Below, in pieces: positions 9,697-20,723 of a stretch of DNA of 64,000 bases (its first letter is position 1; each line of letters opens with the position of its first letter). A program made the translations under genes and the position numbers. This stretch comes from Kalaharituber pfeilii (lineage: Eukaryota > Ascomycota > Pezizomycetes > Pezizales > Pezizaceae), in NCBI GenBank assembly GCA_015179045.1, contig WHUZ01000084.1:1-64000 (forward strand). The letters run 5' to 3'. Below the pieces are notes generated by a model that saw only the letters and a program-made list of their open reading frames with translations, did not search any database and was not told the DNA's origin.

Positions 9697-12600
9697 TCAC
9701 TTACTCTTAGTGAGTACAGGCTTCCCAACTGCTCCATGTTGTTCCAGCAGGCGAAAATTGAGTGAGTCGAGCCCGATTACATCCTGAATGTTTACATTCG
9801 TGAGGTTGAGTTTGTTTTGGGGCACTGCCCATAGACAGGTGATTTCCAAAGAATGATTTTCTAGTGTGCGGCTTGCCTTGGGTTGTACTTGCCATACATG
9901 TATTATATCACTGCCAGAGGCAAGCAGCTGGCCGTCAGGAGAGAAGGCGACACTCCATACCCACTCGCTATGACCCTTAAAGGTATGCATGGCTTCATGA
10001 CGTAGGACTGACCACAGGCGTATAGTGCGATCACCACTGCCAGAGGCAAGCAGCTGGCTGTCAGGAGAGAAGGCGACACTCTGTACAAACTCGCTATGAC
10101 CTTCAAAGGTATGCATGGCTTCATGACGTAGGACTGACCACAGGCGTATAGTGCAATCATCACTGCCAGAGGCAAGCAGCTGGCTGTCAGGAGAGAAGGC
10201 GACACTCTGTACAAACTCGCTATGACCTTCAAAGGTATGCATGGCTTCATGACGTAGGACTGACCACAGGCGTATAGTGCGATCACCACTGCCAGAGGCA
10301 AGCAGCTGGCCGTCAGGAGAGAAGGCGACACTCTGTACAAACCCGCTATGACCCTCAAAGGTATGCATGGCTTCATGACGTAGGACTGACCACAGGCGTA
10401 TAGTGCAATCATCACTGCCAGAGGCAAGCAGCTGGCCGTCAGGAGAGAAGGCGACACTGCATACCGAATCGCTATGACCCTCAAAGGTATGCATGGCTTC
10501 ATGACGTAGGACTGACCACAGGCGTATAGTGCAATCACTACTGCCAGAGGCAAGCAGCTGGCCGTCAGGAGAGAAGGCGACACTCCATACCGGTCCGCTA
10601 TGACCCTCAAAGGTATGCATGGCTTCATGACGTAGGACTGACCACAGGCGTATAGTGCGATCACTACTGCCAGAGGCAAGCAGCTGGCCGTCAGGAGAGA
10701 AGGCGACACTCTGTACAAACTCGCTATGACCCTCAAAGGTATGCATGGCTTCATGACGTAGGACTGACCACAGGCGTATAGTGCGATCCTCACTGCCAGA
10801 GGCAAGCAGCTGGCCGTCAGGAGAGAAGGCGACACTCTGTACCGACCCGCTATGACCCTCAAAGGTATGCACGGCTTCATGACGTAGGACTGACCACAGG
10901 CGTATAGTGCGATCCTCACTGCCAGAGGCAAGCAACTGGCCGTCAGGAGAGAAGGCGACACTCCCGAAAGATGCTGGTAGTTGAATAAAAGGTCTTTCCC
11001 CAAACGATACATTATTCATGCTAGCTTTACTTAGGTCTGCCTTCTCAAGCCAGGTTTGATGCATACGAATCTGCTCTATACCATTAGCTAATTATATAAG
11101 TAACGACGAGTTTTTGTTGATTACATATGTACGAACCTCACATAGGTCTGCATTTTGCAATTGAGCTCGCCCAAAGAAGCCATGACTTATATCTGCTCTA
11201 GGAATCCGTATGCCACGCAAATCATGATTTGCAAAGCACCTTCCTGCTTTAACTAGAACTGTAATTGCATTTGCTGATGCTGTTGAAAAATTTGCATCAG
11301 TTTTGGATCGCTCAATCAAGGTCAAAAAATAGTCTTGCAATGGCCATGCTTTTTCAACAAGGAAATCAAGAACACCAGAATCATCAACAAGATGAAACTC
11401 ATTGATTAGTGCGTTAGCTTTACACCCTTTGAATGCCTCATCCTCCAAAATTACTTCGGCTACCAAATAGTCCCGTAGTGACTTGTGTAAAAATCGGTAT
11501 AAATTGCTCTGTCGAATAAGCGGTGAACTGAGGCGTAAAATTTGTACTTTGATATCATCATTTGCTAAAAAGCGTTTCCAGGATGACTGATCTTGTGGTA
11601 TAGCATCGGAGAAAATACTAGCAGGTACATAGGTTGCTTCTAATACCTGACAGCGATAGAGTGTAAGTGCAAATTGTTGACAAAAGCATCGTGCTTGGAA
11701 ATTAAAGTTGATGTCAGTTAATTGGGTATATGCATCACGCTGGGCTCCTGGTAGTTGAATATTATCCAAACGCTCCTTTGCCTGGTTAATCCAATAATCA
11801 ATGAACTGATGATATAAATCTCCGCGCTTGAGTTTGTCTTTGCTGTGAGCTGGTTTCACGGTCATAGTCATTTTGAGTAGGAACGGGTTGCTGACTAAGG
11901 CACAAACATCGGGCTTCAGTATATACTGTTCGAACTCCTCAACTGAGCGACCAGGTCTAGCCTTCACATATTGCGAAATATACCTCCGGATGCTTGACTT
12001 CGAAAATGGCGCAAGATAGTATTCTTGTAATAGTTTTGGCTGACCACGGGGGTAAAACTGACTTTGATACCCAGGGGGCAAATATTCGGGTCGGCTGGTA
12101 ATGACCACTTTAGCGTTCCATGTATCAAGCTCATTTTCGGTATAAAAGTTGCGATCTCGTCTTTCAATTTCATCATAACCGTCCAAGATAAATACGAACT
12201 GCCGTTGATGCCGAACTAGGTCTATTTGGTCTTTATGAAAGCCTTGTTTAGTAAAGAAAGCAGCTATTAGATCTTGGTTGTGGGTTCCAGATGGATATAC
12301 TCTAGAGAGTGATATAAATACTGGAACCACTGCAATTTCTTTATTGGAAGCTTTGTCAAAGACAGACCATAGCTGCTGTGCAAGGTGATGGTTGAACGTT
12401 GATTTTCCAGATCCAGCAGCACCTTGAATCAAGCAAACCTTTTAATTCATTCATCTTAGCAAAAGCCGGCAAGGCTGCAAGCACCAAATGAAATAGGATA
12501 AAAGACTAATGAAAATAAAAGCAAACCTTTTGTGGCATGGCATCTGAAAGGAATTCTTGAACAGCGTCCAGTAGATCAAAGCGATTGCTATCGTGTGGTT

Positions 12601-14183
12601 GTATCATTCCTTCTGCTGGAATATATAGGTCAAACTCAAACTCTAGCCTTTGTTTATCTAGATAATTCTTCTTAAGCTGCTCAAAGTCTGAATCTAAAGT
12701 TTTCCAAACCGCTGTTTGACGTTGATTCGATACTAATTTATGTTAAAGAAGAGATCGGCGAACAGGTGTGCATAAACATACCAAGTGTAGTTACCATATC
12801 CTTGATATCCCTGGTTGCCACAAGGTTTTCTTCCATGTTCATGGAGATATCTGCATTTATTTATTACAATTAGCATCAATTGCATAACCATTTCTTATGA
12901 CCGAAATTAATATAATCATGCACTTACTGTCTAGGGTAGACAAAAGTTTCAATTCCCCTCTGATATCATTCAAAAGACCCTCTATTTGTTTAAGATCATT
13001 GGAACTCTCTATTCTCATTAGATAAATTTGCCTATCCATATGGGACTCACATAGCGTTCTTACCCATAACCCGTTTCATTGTAGCCATATCTGCATACTC
13101 CTGAATAACCTTCTCCTTGCTAGCTATTTCATCGAGAAATGGTTGCATCGATGTTGAGAAAGGCATAAAGAGATTCCCAATCTTCGTTGCCCCTAAATTT
13201 GGTTCTCGTTAGTGAGGTCCAAACTGACCCAAACTGAGTTGAACCTACAGGATACCGAGCTACCAAAATATTTTTGCACTTCGAGTGTAAACTTCGAAAT
13301 CGCATCATAGAGTTCGTCCAGAGCAGAACCCAACTTGCGGTTAAAAGCCTCAGTTAAGTCTGAATGCATTGTGACCTCCAATGATGTAGTCCTATAGATG
13401 CGAGCATAGAATTCACAAGTGGCCATCCTATCAATAATAGTTCCCATTGCAAGTTCCAGGATTTCCATTAATTCGACATGATTGAGTGCAACCTATTATA
13501 TTAAGCAAAAGTTCCATGGGGGGAGAATTCTATCACTGACCTGCAAAATAAATCTAACACCAGCCCATACAAGAGCGGTGGTTTCGGGGCTATGCTGTAT
13601 TGCTGTATCAACTATAGTTGTATACTTCTGCACCCCCTTAAGGATCCGCCCTATCCGCTCCACTACAACAACAGTCTCACCATGCCTGTTGGTATATTTC
13701 CATTGCCTTTTTTTGATATCATGTTTAGCATTCTGTAATTCCTTAATTACACCTTCGACATTGGCACGTGTATCCTTAATTTCTAAATTCTGCGGAGGAG
13801 TTTGCGGTTGCCCTGATGCAATTGGTAAATGCGACGAACCGGATACTGGGGTGGAATCCACATTTTGTATTTGTACGAATGGTAGTGGTGATGTGAAAGT
13901 AGTAACTGGGCTCGCTGATGTTTGTGCCTGCCCTGTTTGTGGAGTTGTGTGAGGGGGAGTATGCGAAAGCCTATCTGTTGACGGGGATGCGCTAGAGGCC
14001 CTCGTATGCCCCGCTATATTGCCAGCAGGAGATCTCGATCTGGATGAGCCTCTATGGAGTGACGGAAGTTAGCCTGAGCAGAGGTAAATCGCCATGTTGT
14101 TTGAAAACTGACCCAATCCTAAGCTTTTCCCCCAATCTTCTAACACTCTTACGGAACCCCGTTTTGGGATCATTTTTACTCAT
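9697..14183 (-). CDS. NLR/STAND protein: N-terminal helical domain, NACHT, pentapeptide linker, WD40
   Basis: A fungal NOD-like receptor for non-self recognition or regulated cell death. ATG at 14183 (MSKNDPKTGFRKS); exon 1 ends at 14113 and joins 14051 in frame (RIGGSSRSRS). Exon 2 (to 13541) has a Pro/Ser/Thr-rich stretch, then a helical N-terminal domain ending TTALVWAGVRFILQ. Short exons lead to the NACHT exon (about 12433-11139): Walker A GAAGSGKST and Walker B FVFILDGYDEI. After the winged-helix region come pentapeptide-like units (ADISHGFFGRAQLQNADL) that run across an intron at about 11138-11078 into KADLSKASMNNVSFGE. The last exon has nine 42-residue WD40 units, nearly identical except at a few positions. 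All introns read GT-AG; middle boundaries are approximate. No frame break is needed, so it may be intact. The partner effector is not known. Confidence 0.85.
9880..10975 (-). repeat. Array of nine near-identical 126-bp WD40-coding units
   Basis: Each unit encodes VAFSPDGQLLASGS, TIRLWSVLRHEA and HTFEGHS. Differences concentrate at GHS-xx-V-x (GS/Q, EF/Q, GP/W, DS/C, GF/Q, EW/W) and at GS-x-D-x-T (E/R, S/R, S/C, D/C, G/R). The first unit starts FGSVAFSPDG and the last is degenerate. High identity with focused variation is the known pattern of WD40 arrays under concerted evolution and diversifying selection in fungal NLRs. Confidence 0.9.
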
Positions 14184-14968
14184 TTGGAATGGCTGGTGTC
14201 AGTACGAGACACGACGATAATAATGGTGAGAGCTTGGATAAGGAGCCTTGTTTCGCGTTGAGTATATTGGAAGAGACGATTGATGATTGTTTGCAATTAT
14301 TCAAAACTCCGCATTTGATTTTCGTACTCCGCCACCATCTTTAACCAACCGTTAGCAAGCTGTAGCTGCGTACGTGACTATGCCAATCCTGTACCCCACC
14401 TATTGGCGACCCAACGAGAGCCTCATTTCGTTGTAGAGAATAGATTAGCATCAGACGCACGTATCATTCGCCCTTGCAGTTCTGGAGTGCCCCGGGAGTA
14501 CAGTACACATAACGAGGATTGTAAAGTCTTCAACATCCCACAAGAGTAAAACTCCAATACTTTATAATTATGTTAAGCACTTATGTACCTTCAAGTAACA
14601 TCATTGTCCAGGTGGCGCTTGATTGAGGTTGGACTGGGCAAGGCAACGTGAAAGACGGTTGCAGCGAGATTCATACAGTGACATAGGGATGCTTGAGCAA
14701 GTTAAAATGGAAGTGTCCATTTACATAGCAACATGCAGGAGCCTTTCAAGCCCTCTAGAATACTCCATATGACCTGCGAGCTTTAGCTTCTGGACTCGAT
14801 GCCAGCTCACATGTATAGCCAATTGACCGCCCCAACAGAAATATCTTTACATGTAAATGCAACTAAATGCCTGATCCTAAACGCCATGTCCATGATAAGG
14901 AGGTTTGCTAGAATAAAGTGATTGGTGCAAATGTGACCAAGAGGGAAAACATATTGTACACTAAAAAC
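14184..14968. other. Region between the NLR and its upstream neighbour; no gene seen
   Basis: AT-rich, with no domain-bearing frame. It must hold the NLR promoter, since the NLR start codon is at its left edge. No specific regulatory motif is recognisable. Confidence 0.4.
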
Positions 14969-15977
14969 TTATTCCACTTGATAGTCACTGTCAAAGGTCA
15001 AGAGAGATGGGTAGACAGGGCTACTCATGTCCTGCGATCTGTCTGCGGGCTCTGGAGCTGGAGCGAAAAGGCTTTGTATGTTTGTGCCTAGTGCAATTGC
15101 GAGATCCTCGTCCATAGGCCTATCAAATATAGGGATAAAGCTCCCGGACTGATCTAAAGCTTGATCCTCCTCTTCCATTGTGTCCATTTGATACTGTGAT
15201 ATAGGAGAGTGCATAACAGGCATGATAAAGGGGTTTCGAGGATTTAGATTATGGGAGGAGAAGCGAAACGAAGCCTGTACTGGAGGACTTATGGAGCGCC
15301 TAGTTAAATAAATTAATGTAAGGACATTAATACGCCAGACTCGGAAAGAAAGAAGGCTAAAGACACACATATTGATCGTATCGTTACGTTTCTGAGAAGG
15401 AATCGCTGACGGGAATCCAACCCCAGCTTGTGGAGTATTGATGTGCTCAATGGGTACTAGGCTTGCTTTAGCTGTTGCTAACATCATGCAATATAGCCTT
15501 GAATAGCCTTGGACGCAAAACCTCACCTTTATTTTTACTGCTCTCAACAACCTCTTCGAGGGTCATTGGAACCGGAGATGGCGTTTCCATAATAAGGTTC
15601 ATGGGATACATACCAACGGTTGGGTATGTATCCATGTAATAAGGTACTCGAGTATTTAGAGAAGTACCATTCTCAGCCGTGAGGTTCTGAGGCGCGTCAT
15701 CCATTTGTATGTCGTTTGATGCTAGTAGAGGGGCATCACCTTCGATATTATCGCTATGTTCCATATCGACATCACCTGGAGTCCCCGCTGAATCTGATTC
15801 ATCAAACTGTAGGTATTCATCGTTGATTACCAGTGGCATATAATCAGCGTAGAAGTGATTATGAAATTGAGATGGCTTTTGCAATGCATTAATTGCCTCC
15901 TCTTGCGGGGTGCTCTGCTGTTCAACATCAACCATGGGTACATTAGCCAATTTTTCCTGTCTACTCTCTATTGCCAT
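14969..15977 (-). CDS. Hypothetical acidic protein, spliced
   Basis: I do not recognise the family. The first ATG is at 15977 (MAIESRQEKLANVPMVDVEQ). Exon 1 to 15527 joins 15477 through a GT-AG intron in frame (SSKNK, then ATAKASLVPIEHIN). A second intron leads to the last exon (SISPPVQASFRFSS to FDSDYQVE, stop at 14969); its exact donor is unresolved. The product is rich in Asp, Glu, Pro and Ser, with no membrane segment or catalytic motif. The frame stays open upstream of the ATG (CRRAKRYSIKIYTLHRYFKE) to about 16075, so an upstream exon with a degenerate C2H2-like segment is possible. It lies 790 bp upstream of the NLR on the same strand. That could be a functional pairing, but it is only position. 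Confidence 0.5.
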
Positions 15978-16453
15978 CTCTGCGATACCTTCCTTGAAAT
16001 ACCTGTGAAGGGTGTAGATCTTTATGGAGTATCTTTTTGCTCTCCTGCATCCTGGGTAGCTGTAGCAGGTGTTCTCTCACGCTTATTTTGTTTTGGTCTC
16101 AAATTCCGTGGTAAACTCCACTCCTCTTTCTTTGTATGTCTACAATCATGTATATAAGTGCCTATCACTTGCAACTTCTCGCTCAATAGATTCAACAGTA
16201 TCACTATCTCTTTCCTTCGTGAATAGCGTTACAAATACGCATCAACCGCATAGCTTATTGATTTTATAGATTAGGAGCCCGGCTTGACACCGAAATCCAA
16301 CGAACTACAACTCATACCTACCGCAATCCCACTGTCATTATTAGTCTCATTCTCCCGTGAATCAAACTGGTCGCTGCCACTGCAACTTCTGCTGACATCG
16401 CCTCCTCCCCCTCCTCCACCTCTTCTCATTCTGCCTCACCAGAACTAGTCACA

Positions 16454-17200
16454 ATGACTGATGTCACTTGCGCTCTCCTAAACCACCGAATCAACAACCT
16501 TTCCAGGTTATATACTAAAGGCGACTATGCCACTTGGGCAGCTCACGCCGAAGTACATCTTGAAACAGTTGAAGTCTGGGAAATAGTCACTGGTACTGAG
16601 GAAAAATCCTCCATCGACAAGTACAATAATTGGAAACAAAAGAATAAATATATGAAATCCCTCCTCGAGATGATTGATGATGATTTCGCCTACCTTATCT
16701 CTAACGAAGATACTTCAAAGGCTGGATGGAACGCAGTAGAAGATAAGTTTGATCACAAGAATATAATATTTAATGTCAATGCACTTCTGACAGTACTAAA
16801 CTGCTACAGGGATGAAGTTATACTAACTGTTGACTATGTTCAGTAATTCGAGACCTTGTAAACCCACTTCACTCATTATGTAAGGTCAGCTACCACCTCT
16901 CATACGCTATATGTACAGGCACTGAAAATAGTATCGGCTAATGACTCCTAGAATCAGTACTCATTATCAACTCTGTCTCACCTTTTCAATTAAAATTCAC
17001 GGAAATCCTTCTTTCTCATATCAAAATAATGACATACACTCTTCTCTTATTAACTTCATAACTAATATCACTACCTCTGGTAGTGCATTGGTTGCTGCTA
17101 CTACTCTAAAGAAGACTGTTGCAAATAAGAATGAGAAGAAGAAGCCTATAAGCAAAGGAAAAGGAAAGGATTTTGGACTGAATAAATGCTACCGGCAGGC
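16454..17200 (+). pseudogene. Copia-type gag fragment
   Basis: An ATG frame at 16454 encodes YTKGDYATWAAHAEVHLETV, KGWNAVEDKFD-like AGWNAVEDKFDHKN and LNCYRDEV. This resembles the N-terminal gag (DUF4219/UBN2 type) of fungal Ty1/Copia elements. A stop at 16846 and a later frame change break it. A lysine-rich segment (17100-17190) could be the next gag part. No LTRs, protease, integrase or reverse transcriptase follow. A short tandem repeat (acagaat units) sits at 17235-17260. Confidence 0.6.
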
Positions 17201-17381
17201 GCCCACCTCTGCATCGATGATCAGAACGAGAACACAGAATACAGAATACAGAATACAGAATACAGCACACAGTTAAAAACAGACAGCATAGTGAACTGAA
17301 CTCTTTAGTGAAATAACTGCTCAGCACATCGGCCCAAACTGGTCGTTATGCATAACTTGACCCACCGGAACGCCCTGTGCT

Positions 17382-18050
17382 CTAGTAATCCTGCAAGCTC
17401 CTGGCCGCCTTGTCGGCTGCCTCATTGCCCTTTCTGCCCCGGCGCCCTTTGACCCATATCACGGCCACGTCCAAACCCCCTCTCGCTATCCTGTCTTCCC
17501 AGGCCCTCCTGACTGCGTTGGCTGGCCCGTCTGGTGTCGGCCTTCCCTCTGCAATTCTCTGTAATCTGCTGATAGCCACTTTGGAGCCCGATATTATGAG
17601 TAACTCCCCGTCCCCATCTCCTAGGGCCTCTGCCATTGCTGTCATAGGGATGTCCTCCTCCCGTCCCGCCATGTTCCTGCGCCTGTTCTCTCTTCCGTTC
17701 TACTACCATCCGTGTAGGTCCCTTCCCATCCTTCGTCTTCCGCATGTGCGATGGCCCTTTCCCATTCCTCCTTCTCTACCGTCGCCGGTGGGGAAGGAAG
17801 TGTTACTAGGGGGAGTGGGTCATTGTGGTTTAGGCTTCCTCTCATGTAGATGTGATTGCCCTCCTGTTTTGTTAGTGTCTCCTCTTCGAACCTTAGGGTT
17901 CTAGCCTCCACTCGTGTACGTTCGCCCTCTGTAAAAGTTTGTATCGATTCCATGTTTGCCAACCCCTCTACTATGTCCCTTCGTGTTCCCCATGGGGCGC
18001 CGGTAATTGGCCTTGCCACTGTGTATTGCCACTTCTCGAGGTCTCTCAAC
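17382..18050 (-). pseudogene. LINE RNase H fragment, copy 1
   Basis: On the minus strand a linker (MRDLEKWQYTVARPITGAPW) leads to an RNase H domain: TYTDGSR (first Asp), a frame change near 17650, ELLIISGSKVAISRLQRIAE, and VAVIWVKGRRGRKGNEAADK (C-terminal His/Asp motif region). The domain order and wording match the RNase H of fungal Tad-like non-LTR retrotransposons. Reverse transcriptase and endonuclease are absent. An F1 micro-SINE begins 3 bp beyond its upstream edge. Confidence 0.75.
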
Positions 18051-18052
18051 TT

Positions 18053-18114
18053 GCCCTGCCATGGCGAACAGCTGTTAGCGGGGTTACGTGAAATAAAAAA
18101 AAAAAAAAAAAAAA
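18053..18114 (+). mobile_element. F1 micro-SINE with a long A-tail
   Basis: GCCCTGCCATGGCGAACAGC, then tgttagcggggttacgtgaa, then about 20 A. The flanks aacttg/aacttgg give only a short possible duplication. Confidence 0.7.
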
Positions 18115-19203
18115 CTTGGTCTCCCGTGGTACCCCGTGTGCGTAGTCCAGTTTATGCTAAACAAGTATACCAAGTTTTGCGACTATCGAACTAATGTGCG
18201 GAAAGTTACTCTCATATCAAAGAGTACATTTCTGCTTACTTAGGTTGATCATAGTATTGAGCTATTGTTTCATGAAAAAGAAGTACAGAGGCTCTGTAAA
18301 TTTATGTAATAGAAATACATGCATAGGGAGATGTTTTCTGAATGAATCGCAGCATTGACAAAGGGTTGGGACAGTTGAGCACTGCAGGTTACACGTATGT
18401 GTAAAGCCTAATTTCCTCACATAGTACATAGAAGTGTAGGATGAAGAGAGACAACTGACGGCATTGGTAAGAAATGGAGTAAGTATATGCCAAGCGCGGC
18501 GGGTGCACTCCCGATTAGGTACTTTATGTTGGCACCCTGTGCAAACCTAAACCCGATGCAGTAATATTGCACGGATACGCACCTTGAGGCCCTGTATTTC
18601 GGCCACCCGGCGTGATCCTGTTCGGCTACACCTCGCGCCGGATTGCACCCAGCCACATCCTGCAATTACTCCTGCAGTCGCCGCAGCATCTCACCCCCCC
18701 GCACACACTCCGATGGGCCCTCCGACTGCCCTTCAAAACTTCCACAGAGAACACAAAATTACTCCTTCGTAGGTCGACTACTCCCATGTGCGCTCGTTGT
18801 AATATTGTCTGGCAGTTTATCAATTTTTATACCCATTGAAATTTTATACCATTACTATCTTGCTTCTTGCGATCAATTTGTGGGCACACAGGGCTTTAGC
18901 TGGGACCAAGTCAATTAGTCGGCGAAGGAGTGCCTAGCTGAGCTAAGTAAATAATTCCAATGTGAGAAGTTGCGTTTCCGCGCACAAATCAACACCCTGG
19001 AGGGTGCACTTGTGGGCAACGCTATGTCAAGATTCTATGGGCATATCGGGGTATAAACGGGCCCAGGTCTATAACATGATTGGCGGAAATCTTCACAGCA
19101 GTGTAGGTTGCGATTTCACGGCGGTGAAGTTTAGTTGGCCTACATTTTTTCAAGGGGGTTTTGGGAAGAAATTTTTTTCCCCCCACAAAACAAGATGATA
19201 CAT
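18115..19203. other. 1.1 kb without a supported gene
   Basis: Overlapping short frames at 18410-18920 have no recognisable domains and no codon bias. A motif resembling gcacttgtgggca recurs around 18880-19020. Nothing else is seen. Confidence 0.3.
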
Positions 19204-19629
19204 TAGGGGTATTCAGACTAGAAATATCCGATCGGATATGGTAGATATGAAAATCCCAAAAATTCGGATAGGAAAATCGTGTTCGGTGCCCTACGATGAA
19301 TTTTCATATCCGGTCCGGAGACTACTTGAAGCGTACTTATACGGTCGGATACGGGCAGATATGGGGTCCTCATGTCCGGATATTGGACCGTCATATCCGA
19401 TTGAATATGGGAAATCATATCTGGTAGATATGCTCATGAAGTCACATGTAGGTGCCACGTGCAGATGAAGGGAGTGGTCTTGGCTTGCAGTAGGCTGGTT
19501 GCATGACCCTTTAGTCTACCTCCGTCTGAACTTAGAAATTCCTAAGTCCACAAGTGCGTGAGCCAGTTTCCAAATAACATCAGCCACGAAGTTCCACGAG
19601 CCTAAGTCCCACGCAAAAAGCCACGCAAC

Positions 19630-20173
19630 ATGCCACGGGTGAGCGACAAGCGCAAATTGATAAATGGTTATTGGAACGGTCAGCAAGCTAGGAATGAACA
19701 AGAGAAGCTAAATCACACTGCGGAGGTAATCAGGGATAGTGTTGAGAGTGTGGAACAGGGATGGGAAGAGGTGGTAGAGGAGTTAGAGGAGACGCTTGGG
19801 GAAGCATTGGCAGAAGAGGAGATGAACCCTGAAAGCGACTCTTCTGATTGGTCAAGCAACTCCAGTAGCGATGATTCGTCATCTTCAAGTTCTGAATCTG
19901 AGGATGATGGGTCTTCTGACGAATCAGAAGTGGATGCGGCAGAAGAAGATAAATGGTTGGAGGAGGAATATGACGACGAGCTTGACAACGGCCATTTGGA
20001 CTCTGAAATGACAGTTGAGGAGATGGAGGATGAGATACTCAAGGGGCTTATTGCCCAGTGGTTAATGAGGCACCGCTACTTGAGACTGCGCAAAATCATA
20101 ACTGTCACGTGTATGACGCCAAGCACCAGATACGTCCCAAAAACTGTCGGATATGACGCCAAAATTTTGCGTG
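19630..20173 (+). pseudogene. Acidic protein fragment, possible DNA-transposase N-terminus
   Basis: From an ATG at 19630 the frame reads KRKLINGYWNGQQARNEQEK, then a Ser/Asp/Glu-rich stretch (about residues 60-130), then LIAQWLMRHRYLRLRK. The Tc1 element inserted at 20174 interrupts it. No coding continuation is visible in the 138 bp left beyond that insertion. The ending (a basic RYL segment, with RYVPK a little further on) faintly recalls the region before the catalytic domain in Harbinger-type transposases. That is inference only. Confidence 0.4.
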
Positions 20174-20328
20174 TACGGAGGTGTGGCAGAAAAGTAATTT
20201 CCACCTTCCGTCTTTGGAATAGCGTAGCTTGGCGCATATGCACACGAAATATGCATTACTATGCATAACAAGCTGGTCAACCCCGCATTCAACCCCACAT
20301 TATAGCTTAAGCACTCTTGTTCTCCAGC

Positions 20329-20612
20329 TCTCCTTCGCCAGCTCTCCTTCGCTGGCTCTCCTTCACCAGCTCTCCTTTGCCAGCTCTCCTTCGCTGGCTC
20401 TCCTTCGCCGGCTCTCCTTCGCCGGCTCTCCTTCGCCAGCTCTCCTTCGCCGGCTCTCCTTCGCCAGCTCTCCTTCGCCGGCTCTCCTTCGCCAGCTCTC
20501 CTTCGCCGGCTCTCCTTCGCCAGCTCTCCTTCGCCGGCTCTCCTTCGCCAGCTCTCCTTCGCCGGCTCTCCTTCGCCAGCTCTCCTACGCTGGCTCTCCG
20601 CCAGCTCTCCTT
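20329..20612 (+). repeat. 14-bp minisatellite upstream of the transposase
   Basis: About 20 tandem copies of a 14-bp unit (ctctccttcgccgg or ctctccttcgccag) lie between the left TIR and the start codon at 20724. Two unit types alternate, suggesting amplification of a 28-bp dimer. The array also gives long artefactual frames (repeated LSFASSPSPALLR). Confidence 0.85.
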
Positions 20613-20723
20613 CGCCAGCCCACGTTTTCTAGCTGCATTCTCCTACTGTGTTCTCCAACTCTTGTTCTCTATCTCTCATTCTTAAGCTCCTGTTTTTCAG
20701 TTTTCATTATTCAGCTTATTAAG

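Noticed and set aside
9903..11012. Long alternate frame over the WD40 array
   Set aside because: It exists only because the 126-bp unit is a multiple of three, so every frame repeats. It has no ATG-supported gene structure.
20329..20612. Possible CRISPR-like array
   Set aside because: Contiguous 14-bp units with no spacers; a minisatellite in a fungal transposon.
20229..20700. Long Leu/Ser/Pro-rich frames over the 14-bp minisatellite
   Set aside because: Artefacts of tandem repeats with no stop codon; not continuous with the transposase start.
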